From: Flavobacterium sp.
GTDB taxonomy: Bacteria; Bacteroidota; Bacteroidia; Flavobacteriales; Flavobacteriaceae
Reading direction: 5' to 3'
DNA length: 6,217 nt
Assembly: GCA_003449615.1 (NCBI GenBank)
Contig: DMHA01000136.1
Location: forward strand, 1-6,217
Shown: positions 1 to 6,187 of the stretch, piece by piece
How positions within the stretch are numbered: position 1 is the first letter of the stretch
Layout of the letters: each line of letters begins with the position of its first letter
Notes under the pieces: generated by a model
Seen by the model: the letters and a program-made list of their open reading frames with translations, nothing else
Told to the model about the DNA's origin: nothing
Database searches by the model: none
Made by a program: the position numbers and the translations under genes

Positions 1-2
1 GT

Positions 3-890
3 ATTATCGCTATTACAGGAAAAGAACCCATTTTTGAAAAGTTAGATTTAAGAGAAAAATCATCCGTTCAAGATTTTTTCAAAAGACATCAAGATATTAT
101 TGGCGTAATTCACTTTGCCGCTTCAAAAGCTGTTGGCGAAAGCGTTACAAATCCATTGCTGTATTATGAAAATAATATAGCCTCTTTGGTCTATTTACTT
201 CAAGAATTAGAGAAAAGAGATAAAGCTCATTTTATTTTTAGTTCGTCTTGTACCGTTTACGGTCAAGCCGATGTATTGCCTATTGATGAAAATGCACCTA
301 TAAAACCCGCTATGTCTCCTTACGGAAACACAAAACAAATAGGAGAAGAAATAATTACAGATGTTTCTAAAGTGAGCAATATAAATGCTATATTGCTCCG
401 TTATTTTAATCCAATTGGGTCACATCCTTCTGCCGAAATTGGTGAATTGCCAATAGGTGTCCCTCAAAATTTAGTGCCTTTTATTACCCAAACAGGTATT
501 GGATTGCGTCAAGAATTGATGGTTTACGGAAACGATTATCCCACCGTTGATGGCACTTGTATTCGCGATTATATTCATGTGGTAGATTTAGCAAAAGCTC
601 ATGTGGTCGCTTTACAACGTCTTTTAGAACATAAAAATGCAGATAAAGTAGAGATTTTCAACCTTGGAACAGGGGTGGGAAGTTCTGTTTTGGAAGTAAT
701 TTCAAGTTTTGAAAAAGTAAGTGGCAAACCATTTCCCTACAAAATTGTGGATAGAAGAGAAGGCGATGTAACTCAGGCTTATGCCAGCACCGAAAAAGCA
801 AATAAAGTTCTGGGATGGAAAACAGAATCCTCTTTAGACCAAGCTATGGAGAGTGCTTGGAAGTGGGAACAGCACGTTAGATCAAAATAA
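3..890 (+). CDS. galE: UDP-glucose 4-epimerase GalE, 5'-truncated by window edge
   Basis: This enzyme interconverts UDP-galactose and UDP-glucose in the cytoplasm with tightly bound NAD (Leloir pathway). The frame is open from the window edge; 295 residues are visible and the first one aligns with about residue 43 of the 338-aa E. coli enzyme, so the N-terminal GxxGxxG dinucleotide motif lies outside. Seen in order: HFAASKAVGES (positions 111-143), the counterpart of the segment holding E. coli Lys84; SSSCTVYG with the catalytic Ser; SPYGNTK with the catalytic pair Tyr (321-323) and Lys (333-335); LRYFNPIG; YPTVDGTCIRDYIHVVDLA; and RREGD of the UDP-binding region. The residue aligned with the E. 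coli Tyr299 gatekeeper is Ala (777-779), a small residue as in epimerases that also accept N-acetylated UDP-sugars. An internal TTG at 156 is not a credible start, because family-conserved sequence continues upstream of it. The symporter gene follows 72 nt downstream with no promoter seen between, so cotranscription is likely. Confidence 0.95.
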   Translation: MIAITGKEPIFEKLDLREKSSVQDFFKRHQDIIGVIHFAASKAVGESVTNPLLYYENNIASLVYLLQELEKRDKAHFIFSSSCTVYGQADVLPIDENAPIKPAMSPYGNTKQIGEEIITDVSKVSNINAILLRYFNPIGSHPSAEIGELPIGVPQNLVPFITQTGIGLRQELMVYGNDYPTVDGTCIRDYIHVVDLAKAHVVALQRLLEHKNADKVEIFNLGTGVGSSVLEVISSFEKVSGKPFPYKIVDRREGDVTQAYASTEKANKVLGWKTESSLDQAMESAWKWEQHVRSK

Positions 891-962
891 GTTTTAAAAA
901 ATTAGACTAAATCATTTATTTTTATAGTATTAATCAAAATTAATTAACCAACAAAATATTTT

Positions 963-2627
963 ATGGAAACAGGCTTTGGATTTTTAGATTATGCGGTTTT
1001 TGCCGCTTATGCAGTGCTTATTTTAGGTGTGGGATTATGGGTGTCTCGAGAAAAAGAAGGTGTTCAAAAAAATGCCGAGGATTATTTTCTTGCTAGTAAA
1101 TCATTACCTTGGTGGGCAATAGGATCTTCGTTGATAGCAGCAAATATTTCTGCAGAACAGTTTATTGGGATGTCGGGTTCTGGATTTGCATTGGGCTTGG
1201 CAATTGCTTCTTATGAGTGGATGGCCGCTTTTACTTTGATAATTGTTGGGAAATATTTTTTACCAATATTTATCCAAAAAGGGATTTACACCATCCCTGA
1301 ATTTGTAGAAAAACGATTTTCTACAAATCTAAAAACAATATTGGCTGTATTCTGGATTGCACTGTACGTATTTGTAAATTTAACGACTGTTTTGTATTTA
1401 GGTTCTTTAGCTATTGAAACAATTTTAGGTGTAGATTTAATATATGCAATTATAGGTTTAGCCCTTTTTTCGGCCGCATATTCTTTGTATGGCGGACTTT
1501 CGGCTGTTGCATGGACAGATGTTATTCAAGTTATTTTTCTGGTTTTTGGTGGTTTAGTAACTACTTATTTGGCATTAAACACCGTTTCAGACGGAGCAGG
1601 AATGTGGGCTGGATTGCAACATATATACAATGCTGCTCCGGATCGTTTTGTAATGATTTTAGACAAATCAAATTCTGAATATATGAATCTTCCCGGGATT
1701 GGTGTTTTGGTTGGTGGTCTTTGGGTAGCCAATATTTACTATTGGGGATTCAATCAATATATTATTCAAAGAACATTAGCCGCTAAGTCTTTACAAGAAG
1801 CTCAAAAAGGAATTTTATTAGCTGGATTTTTAAAATTATTGATTCCTTTTATTGTTGTTATACCTGGTATTGCAGCCTATGTAATGGTTAATGATCCTGT
1901 TATTATGGAACGATTGGGTTCTACCGCTACAGATAACTTGCCTGGAATCGGGACAGCTGATAGAGCTTATCCTTGGTTATTGCATTTCTTACCAGCTGGA
2001 TTAAAAGGCGTGGCATTTGCAGCATTGGCTGCAGCTATTGTATCTTCATTGGCTTCGATGCTAAATTCTACTGCCACAATTTTTACAATGGATATTTACA
2101 AACAATATATCAATACAAAAGCTAGTGATAAAACAACCGTAAATGTCGGGCGTATTTCTGGTGCAGTTGCCTTAATTATTGCCGTAATAATGGCACCTCT
2201 TTTAGGTGGAATTGATCAGGCGTTTCAATTTATTCAAGAATATACTGGAGTAGTTAGTCCGGGTATTTTGGCCGTTTTTGTATTGGGATTATTTTGGAAA
2301 AAAACAACTAATAAAGCAGCCATTTGGGGAGCACTTCTTTCTATTCCAATAGCAATGTTCTTTAAAGTTGGTCCTAAAGGATGGGCAACAGGTAGCGGAA
2401 TGGAATCTTTTTTCCCAACATTACCTTGGATGGATCAAATGGGATACACCGCATTACTAACGATGATATTGATTGCTATTGTTAGCTGGAATCAAAATAA
2501 AGGACAGGATGATGCGAAAGGAATTCCATTATCGAAAGAATTATTTAAAACAAGTCCGCTTTTCAATATCTGTTCATTTGCGATATTGCTAGTATTAGTA
2601 GTGCTCTATTCAATTTTTTGGAAATAA
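963..2627 (+). CDS. sglT: Na+/galactose (glucose) symporter, SSS family, SglT-like
   Basis: This inner-membrane symporter of the solute:sodium symporter family couples Na+ entry to galactose or glucose uptake. The 554-aa protein aligns almost without gaps, at an offset of three residues, to Vibrio parahaemolyticus vSGLT (543 aa, alignment from memory). The vSGLT sugar-site residues Q69, E88, N260, K294 and Q428 correspond to Q66, E85, N257, K291 and Q425; the gate residue Y263 to Y260; the Na2 site A62, I65, A361, S364 and S365 to A59, I62, A358, S361 and S362. vSGLT S91, which also touches the sugar, is Ala88 here. Fourteen hydrophobic segments can be counted, from about residues 9-26 to 533-553, matching the 14-helix fold. 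About 13 extra Gly-rich residues lie between K468 and M490. The start ATG follows an A/T-rich leader without Shine-Dalgarno and gives an N-terminus like that of vSGLT. Its place between galE and galM supports galactose as a natural substrate; glucose transport is also possible. Confidence 0.95.
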   Translation: METGFGFLDYAVFAAYAVLILGVGLWVSREKEGVQKNAEDYFLASKSLPWWAIGSSLIAANISAEQFIGMSGSGFALGLAIASYEWMAAFTLIIVGKYFLPIFIQKGIYTIPEFVEKRFSTNLKTILAVFWIALYVFVNLTTVLYLGSLAIETILGVDLIYAIIGLALFSAAYSLYGGLSAVAWTDVIQVIFLVFGGLVTTYLALNTVSDGAGMWAGLQHIYNAAPDRFVMILDKSNSEYMNLPGIGVLVGGLWVANIYYWGFNQYIIQRTLAAKSLQEAQKGILLAGFLKLLIPFIVVIPGIAAYVMVNDPVIMERLGSTATDNLPGIGTADRAYPWLLHFLPAGLKGVAFAALAAAIVSSLASMLNSTATIFTMDIYKQYINTKASDKTTVNVGRISGAVALIIAVIMAPLLGGIDQAFQFIQEYTGVVSPGILAVFVLGLFWKKTTNKAAIWGALLSIPIAMFFKVGPKGWATGSGMESFFPTLPWMDQMGYTALLTMILIAIVSWNQNKGQDDAKGIPLSKELFKTSPLFNICSFAILLVLVVLYSIFWK

Positions 2628-2642
2628 TAGAACAGAATTTGT

Positions 2643-2659
2643 AATAAAACCGTTTTATT
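2643..2659. promoter_or_regulatory. 17-bp odd palindrome, operator-like
   Basis: Two 8-bp arms, AATAAAAC and GTTTTATT, flank a single central C at 2651 and are perfectly complementary. The site begins 15 nt after the symporter stop codon. The hairpin would be almost entirely A-T paired and has no following U-run, so a terminator is unlikely. The central AAAC/GTTT symmetry recalls LacI/GalR-type operators, which would fit a sugar cluster, but no regulator gene is in view and A/T-rich DNA yields such palindromes by chance. Confidence 0.25.
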
Positions 2660-2681
2660 TGATTTGAATTATCTTTTTTAG

Positions 2682-2713
2682 TTGTTAAGTAGATTAATAG
2701 TTGTTTAATATTG
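2682..2713 (+). promoter_or_regulatory. Candidate Bacteroidota-type promoter for galM
   Basis: TTG at 2682-2684, a 21-nt spacer and TAATATTG at 2706-2713 match the TTG-N17-23-TAnnTTTG pattern with one mismatch in the -7 element. Transcription would start near 2719 and run through the hairpin at 2779-2819 before reaching galM. It is the best candidate I found by eye between the symporter and galM, but it is weak. Confidence 0.3.
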
Positions 2714-2778
2714 ACATTTTTTACCTATTTAAAGAAGAATAAATCTATCAAAAATGAAAATAATTTGAATTTTAAAAT

Positions 2779-2819
2779 AAAAAACTTCAGGGCAATTTAT
2801 AGTCTCTGAAGTTTTTTTT
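2779..2819 (+). terminator. Intrinsic terminator between sglT and galM
   Basis: The arms AAAAAACTTCAG (2779-2790) and CTGAAGTTTTTT (2806-2817) are perfectly complementary. Two more pairs, one of them G-U, extend the stem inward and leave an 11-nt loop; the T-run continues to 2819. The A-run on the other side makes it potentially bidirectional. It lies about 150 nt after the symporter stop and only 22 nt before the galM ATG at 2842, too close for a separate galM promoter in between unless galM starts further in. galM transcription therefore probably reads through it. Confidence 0.8.
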
Positions 2820-2841
2820 ATAACGGATTTCAAGATTTATA

Positions 2842-3933
2842 ATGCTTTCAAAGACTAAAATAATAAAAATGAATAATAAAATTGTATCAGAAGAAAATTT
2901 CAATAAAACAATTGATAATCAGCAAGTTTCCCTTTTAATTTTGAAGAACAAGAATGGTTATGTTTGTCAAATTACCAATTTTGGCGCAAGAATAGTTTCC
3001 TTTTTTGTACCAATGAATGAAACCAAATTAGACGTTGTTTTGGGACACGACTTTATAGAAAATTATGAAAATGATGATTTTTATTTAGGAGCTATTGCTG
3101 GTCGTTATGCCAACAGAATTGCCAATGGCAAATTTTCTTTAGACGACAAAGAATATTCATTGTTGGTCAACAATGGTCCAAATGCACTTCACGGAGGAAA
3201 AAAAGGTTTTGATAAAGTAGTTTGGAAGGCTCAACCCTTTTTGAATGAAAATGAAGAAGAAGCAATCGAATTGAGATATCTTTCGAAGGATGGCGAGGAA
3301 GGTTATCCCGGAAATTTACAAGTAAAAGTAATTTATACTTTAACCAATAATAACGAAATAAAGATAGATTATAAAGCCGTTACAGATGCTAAAACAGTTC
3401 TTAACCTTACAAATCATGCCTATTTTAATTTGAAAGGGGCAGGAGAAGGTTCGATAGTATCTCATGATTTAATTTTAAACGCAGATTATTTTACCCCAAC
3501 CGATGCGGGTGCGATTCCCACAGGAGAAATTCGAGACGTTTCAAATAGTCCGATGGATTTCAGGGTTTCGCACAAAATTGGGGAGCGAATTAATGATGAT
3601 TATATCGAACTAATTCAAGGATTTGGCTATGATCACAATTGGGTTTTAAACAAAGAAAACAATCAATTAAGTTGGGTAGCGACCGCTTATGAAGCAGCTA
3701 CAGGAATAGAGATGAAAGTCTTTTCTACTGAACCTGGAGTGCAGTTTTACACAGGAAATTATTTGGATGTAAAAAACGGAAAAGAGTCAAAAACCTATCC
3801 TTCTCGTTCGGGATTTTGCCTTGAAATGCAGCATTTTCCCGATTCTCCAAACCAAGCAAGTTTTCCAAATTCAGTTTTGAATCCGGGAGAAATTTATACC
3901 CAAACCACCATTTATCAATTTAAAGTGAGGTAA
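2842..3933 (+). CDS. galM: Aldose 1-epimerase (galactose mutarotase)
   Basis: This enzyme catalyses interconversion of the alpha and beta anomers of galactose and glucose, feeding galactokinase with the alpha form. The 363-aa product has the expected length and GalM landmarks throughout: GRYANRIANG (87-96) with the substrate-binding Asn-Arg, NALHGGKKGFDK with His117, TNHAYFNL with the general-acid His192, GYDH with Asp264, and the general-base Glu328 in FCLEMQHFPDSPN. No signal peptide or lipobox is seen, so it should be cytoplasmic, unlike some secreted Bacteroidota mutarotases. The start is uncertain: ATG at 2842 gives the longest frame, but an in-frame ATG at 2869 (354 aa, starting MNNKIV) has the more A-rich upstream context and drops nine residues (MLSKTKIIK) that look unlike family sequence. 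The gene follows the symporter by 214 nt, separated by a terminator hairpin, so it may be a partly independent unit of the galactose cluster. Confidence 0.95.
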   Translation: MLSKTKIIKMNNKIVSEENFNKTIDNQQVSLLILKNKNGYVCQITNFGARIVSFFVPMNETKLDVVLGHDFIENYENDDFYLGAIAGRYANRIANGKFSLDDKEYSLLVNNGPNALHGGKKGFDKVVWKAQPFLNENEEEAIELRYLSKDGEEGYPGNLQVKVIYTLTNNNEIKIDYKAVTDAKTVLNLTNHAYFNLKGAGEGSIVSHDLILNADYFTPTDAGAIPTGEIRDVSNSPMDFRVSHKIGERINDDYIELIQGFGYDHNWVLNKENNQLSWVATAYEAATGIEMKVFSTEPGVQFYTGNYLDVKNGKESKTYPSRSGFCLEMQHFPDSPNQASFPNSVLNPGEIYTQTTIYQFKVR

Positions 3934-3950
3934 AGAAGTATAAATTTTTA

Positions 3951-3980
3951 TTGAAACCATTAGTTTAGATTGTACATTTG
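3951..3980 (+). promoter_or_regulatory. Bacteroidota promoter upstream of era
   Basis: TTG at 3951-3953, a 19-nt spacer and TACATTTG at 3973-3980 form an exact match to the TTG-N17-23-TAnnTTTG consensus of the primary sigma factor of Bacteroidota. Transcription should start around 3986-3988, giving an era leader of about 95 nt. The promoter begins 18 nt after the galM stop codon, upstream of the hairpin at 4031-4060. Only 21 nt separate that hairpin from the era ATG, so no room for a promoter is left there. Confidence 0.7.
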
Positions 3981-3986
3981 TAGCTG

Positions 3987-4062
3987 AAAATCGACTGTTA
4001 GGGTTGAAATTCTTTACGAATAGGCAACAGAAAAAGCCATTCTGAAAAGAGTGGCTTTTTAT
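3987..4062 (+). ncRNA. Possible structured leader or terminated small RNA before era
   Basis: If transcription starts at the promoter 3951-3980 and stops at the hairpin 4031-4060, the product is a transcript of about 75 nt without an ATG. Within it CTGTT (3995-3999) can pair with AACAG (4026-4030), enclosing a small ATTC/GAAT hairpin (4009-4012 with 4018-4021), directly followed by the terminator stem. This could be an attenuated leader of era, a small RNA, or simply a spacer. The pairings are short, and no known RNA family was recognised. Confidence 0.3.
4031..4060 (+). terminator. Intrinsic terminator between galM and era
   Basis: The arms AAAAAGCCAT (4031-4040) and GTGGCTTTTT (4051-4060) pair over 10 bp with one G-U pair around a 10-nt loop, ending in five T. 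It is the natural terminator for galM transcripts, about 100 nt after the galM stop. It also lies downstream of the likely era promoter and 21 nt before the era start, so era mRNA must pass it. Confidence 0.75.
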
Positions 4063-4081
4063 AATTATAAAAAATAATATT

Positions 4082-4963
4082 ATGACACATAAAGCAGGTT
4101 TTGTAAACATCATCGGGAATCCAAACGTAGGGAAATCAACCTTGATGAATGCCTTTGTGGGCGAAAGATTATCCATTATTACCTCGAAAGCACAAACTAC
4201 CAGACATAGAATTCTGGGAATTGTAAATGGCGAAGATTTTCAATTGATTTTGTCTGATACTCCAGGAATCATCAAACCCGCTTATGAAATGCAGGAATCG
4301 ATGATGAATTTTGTGAAATCGGCCTTTGAAGATGCTGACATATTGATTTATATGGTCGAAATTGGCGAACAAGAACTGAAAGACGAAGCATTTTTTAATA
4401 AAATTATCCATTCTACCATTCCAGTTTTGTTGCTTTTGAACAAAATTGATAATTCCAATCAAGAACAATTAGAAACCCAAGTCGCATTCTGGACAGAGAA
4501 AGTTCCAAATGCTGAAATTTATCCCATATCAGCTTTGCAGAATTTCAATGTTCCCGAAGTTTTCCAAAGAATAATCGAGTTGTTGCCAGAATCTCCAGCA
4601 TATTATCCAAAAGACCAATTGACCGACAAACCGGAACGTTTCTTCGTAAACGAAACCATTCGCGAAAAAATCTTGTTGAATTACAGCAAAGAAATCCCGT
4701 ACGCTGTCGAAATCGTCACCGAAGAATTCTTCGAGGACGAAAACATCATCCGTATTCGTTCCCTGATTATGGTGGAACGTGAAACCCAAAAAGGAATCAT
4801 CATCGGTCACAAAGGTGCTGCCTTGAAACAAGTAGGAATAGAAGCCCGCACTGATTTAGAGCAGTTTTTCGGCAAACAAATTCATATCGAATTGTACGTG
4901 AAAGTCAACAAAAACTGGAGAAGTAATGCGAATATGTTGAAGAGATTTGGTTATAATCAGTAG
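4082..4963 (+). CDS. era: GTPase Era, 16S rRNA/30S assembly factor
   Basis: Era is a GTPase that binds the 3' end of 16S rRNA and takes part in 30S subunit maturation; it is cytoplasmic and can associate with the membrane. The 293-aa length is typical. The G domain shows G1 GNPNVGKST (12-20), the Era-type switch region with TTRHR (39-43), G3 DTPG (59-62), G4 NKID (120-123) and G5 SAL (150-152). The linker carries the DQLTDKPERF segment (178-187), and the C-terminal KH domain has the RNA-binding loop GHKG (242-245). No key residue is missing. The start ATG is directly followed by a canonical Era N-terminus and preceded by an A/T-rich stretch without Shine-Dalgarno, normal for Bacteroidota. Expression probably comes from the promoter at 3951-3980 through the hairpin at 4031-4060. 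The stop codon lies 9 nt from the stop of the convergent ATPase gene. Confidence 0.97.
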   Translation: MTHKAGFVNIIGNPNVGKSTLMNAFVGERLSIITSKAQTTRHRILGIVNGEDFQLILSDTPGIIKPAYEMQESMMNFVKSAFEDADILIYMVEIGEQELKDEAFFNKIIHSTIPVLLLLNKIDNSNQEQLETQVAFWTEKVPNAEIYPISALQNFNVPEVFQRIIELLPESPAYYPKDQLTDKPERFFVNETIREKILLNYSKEIPYAVEIVTEEFFEDENIIRIRSLIMVERETQKGIIIGHKGAALKQVGIEARTDLEQFFGKQIHIELYVKVNKNWRSNANMLKRFGYNQ

Positions 4964-4982
4964 GTTTTTTGTTTAAAAAACC
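4963..4982. terminator. Small inverted repeat at the convergent era/ATPase junction
   Basis: GGTTTTTT (4963-4970) and AAAAAACC (4975-4982) form a perfect 8-bp inverted repeat around a 4-nt GTTT loop. It overlaps the last base of the era stop codon and the stop codon of the opposite-strand ATPase. Its position fits a shared bidirectional terminator. However, the stem has only two G-C pairs and the T-run is inside the stem, so its efficiency is doubtful. Confidence 0.4.
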
Positions 4983-6133
4983 AGCCGATTGATATTTTTC
5001 CAATTAGTGATCAAAGTGCCGTCGCTTCGCTGTTGTTCTTGATCGCCTGAGTAAATTAGAATAGATTGGTTTAATTTGCTGAGGTTATTCCAGTATTTTA
5101 GGTTTTTAAAATAATCAGTATTAATCGTTTTTGATGATTTTATTTCTATTGGAATCAGTTTTCCAGCATTATCAATAATGACATCTACTTCGTGACCTGT
5201 TTTGTCTCTCCAGTAATAAAGATTAACGGCTAATGCTCTGTTCGTGAATTTTTTAACCATTTCAATCACAACCATTGTTTCAAAAATAGCTCCCTTTAGT
5301 GGGTGACTTTCTAACTGTATGGAATCTGAAATTCTCAAAAAAGAACAAACCAAACCAGTATCATAAAAATATATTTTGGGTCTTTTGACAATTGTTTTAT
5401 TGAAATTTTGGAAATGTGGTTTTAGCAAGTAAATAATAAAACTACTTTCTAAAATCCCAATCCATGACTGAATTGTTTTCAAATCGATCCCAACTTCGTT
5501 GCCAATAGCAGTAAAATTGAGTTCTTGCCCAGTCCTGCCAGCAAGAACACGCATAAATTTTTCGAAAATTAATAAATCGGTTACATTTTTTATTTGCCTG
5601 ACATCTCTTTCTATATAAGTTCTGATATAATTTGGAATCCAATCCAACGGACTTATTTCTTGATCATAAATAGGAGGATAAAATCCTTTGAAAAGCAGCT
5701 CTTCATCAGTTTCAGGAACTAAATTTGCCGAAGCTAATTCACTGACAGAGAAAGGCAATAAATTCAAATAAGCTACTCTTCCTGCCAAAGATTGTGAAAT
5801 GTTTTCTTGCAAAAGAAAATTGTTTGACCCTGTTAGAATAAAAAGTCCCTTCTCGCTACTATTATCTAACATTTCTTGTAAATAAGAAAATAACTCAGGC
5901 GTTCGTTGCACCTCGTCTAAAATGGCTCCGTTTGAGAGGCTTTGCAAAAAACCTCTTGGATCTTCTAAAGCAAATTTGCGAGTGTCAGGATTTTCCAAAG
6001 AAATATAAGGTTTATTCGGAAAGGTACTTTTAACCAATGTCGTTTTTCCTGCCTGTCGTGGACCAATAACCGCAATGGCCTTGAAGGATTTGGCTAAATT
6101 TTCTAGTTTTGATTTTGCTTCTCTTTGTATCAT
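4973..6133 (-). CDS. AAA_14/DUF4143 family ATPase, function unknown
   Basis: This is a 386-aa ATPase of the widespread solitary AAA_14 plus DUF4143 type; the cellular role of the family is not established. Domains seen in order: an N-terminal P-loop domain with Walker A GPRQAGKTT (24-32), Walker B AILDEVQ with Asp73-Glu74, a sensor-like LTGSN (100-104) and SLAGR with Arg119; a middle helical region including a likely winged-helix segment (about 190-240); and the C-terminal DUF4143 domain. The last holds FE285 and the spaced set HEVD317 ... IE330IK332, a PD-(D/E)xK nuclease-like signature, so nuclease ancestry or activity is possible but not shown. Length and N-terminus (MIQREAKSKLENL) fit the family, so the gene looks intact and the start credible. 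It is convergent with era and has no visible partner gene. The start codon is 5 nt from a long palindrome that may control it. Such genes are patchily distributed, suggesting gain by transfer. Confidence 0.9.
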   Translation of the reverse strand: MIQREAKSKLENLAKSFKAIAVIGPRQAGKTTLVKSTFPNKPYISLENPDTRKFALEDPRGFLQSLSNGAILDEVQRTPELFSYLQEMLDNSSEKGLFILTGSNNFLLQENISQSLAGRVAYLNLLPFSVSELASANLVPETDEELLFKGFYPPIYDQEISPLDWIPNYIRTYIERDVRQIKNVTDLLIFEKFMRVLAGRTGQELNFTAIGNEVGIDLKTIQSWIGILESSFIIYLLKPHFQNFNKTIVKRPKIYFYDTGLVCSFLRISDSIQLESHPLKGAIFETMVVIEMVKKFTNRALAVNLYYWRDKTGHEVDVIIDNAGKLIPIEIKSSKTINTDYFKNLKYWNNLSKLNQSILIYSGDQEQQRSDGTLITNWKNINRLVF

Positions 6134-6137
6134 TTTA

Positions 6138-6145
6138 CAAAAATA
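6138..6145 (-). promoter_or_regulatory. -7-like element just upstream of the ATPase gene
   Basis: On the minus strand TATTTTTG matches TAnnTTTG exactly and ends 4 nt before the ATPase ATG; it overlaps the outer edge of the palindrome. A start from it would give a nearly leaderless mRNA. No TTG is present at the proper spacing upstream, so this may be a chance match in A/T-rich DNA. Confidence 0.25.
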
Positions 6146-6187
6146 TGGAAAAATATGGAATTAGATTCCTTATTTTTCCATATTTTT
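6139..6187. repeat. 49-bp near-perfect palindrome upstream of the ATPase gene
   Basis: The arms 6139-6161 and 6165-6187 are complementary at 22 of 23 positions (only T6156/T6170 mismatch) around the 3-nt centre TAG (6162-6164). The outer 17 bp, AAAAATATGGAAAAATA against its exact complement, are perfect. The inner GGAAT/ATTCC pairs make a second block. The left arm also contains two tandem copies of the 10-mer AAATATGGAA (6141-6150, 6151-6160), and the right arm has an inverted copy (6176-6185). It sits 5 nt upstream of the ATPase start codon. It may be an operator, a cruciform or hairpin in the ATPase leader, a terminator of a gene beyond the window edge, or a dispersed repeat. Confidence 0.9.

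Noticed and set aside
156..890. galE starting at the internal TTG at 156
   Set aside because: Conserved GalE sequence (HFAASKAVGES and more) continues in frame upstream to the window edge, so the gene simply begins outside the window.
891..962. Promoter between galE and the symporter gene
   Set aside because: The 72-nt A/T-rich gap contains no TTG and no TAnnTTTG element, so cotranscription is more likely.
4004..4045. Possible 13-residue leader peptide starting at TTG 4004 in the era leader
   Set aside because: There is no ATG, no ribosome-binding context and no run of regulatory codons; a chance open frame is the simpler explanation.
3871..4831. Three minus-strand open frames of about 100 codons over the galM end and era (3871-4176, 4169-4468, 4529-4831)
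   Set aside because: They lie opposite the galM end, the galM-era gap and the well-supported era gene, show no recognisable domain, and are shadows of the coding strand.
5442..5642. 66-codon minus-strand frame inside the ATPase gene
   Set aside because: It is an alternative frame within a complete conserved ATPase on the same strand; its product is rich in Cys, Trp and Asn and resembles no family.
4973..6133. ATPase gene as a defence or toxin-antitoxin component
   Set aside because: It is a single gene without partner, and the family has no established defence role; the PD-(D/E)xK-like residues alone do not justify the claim.
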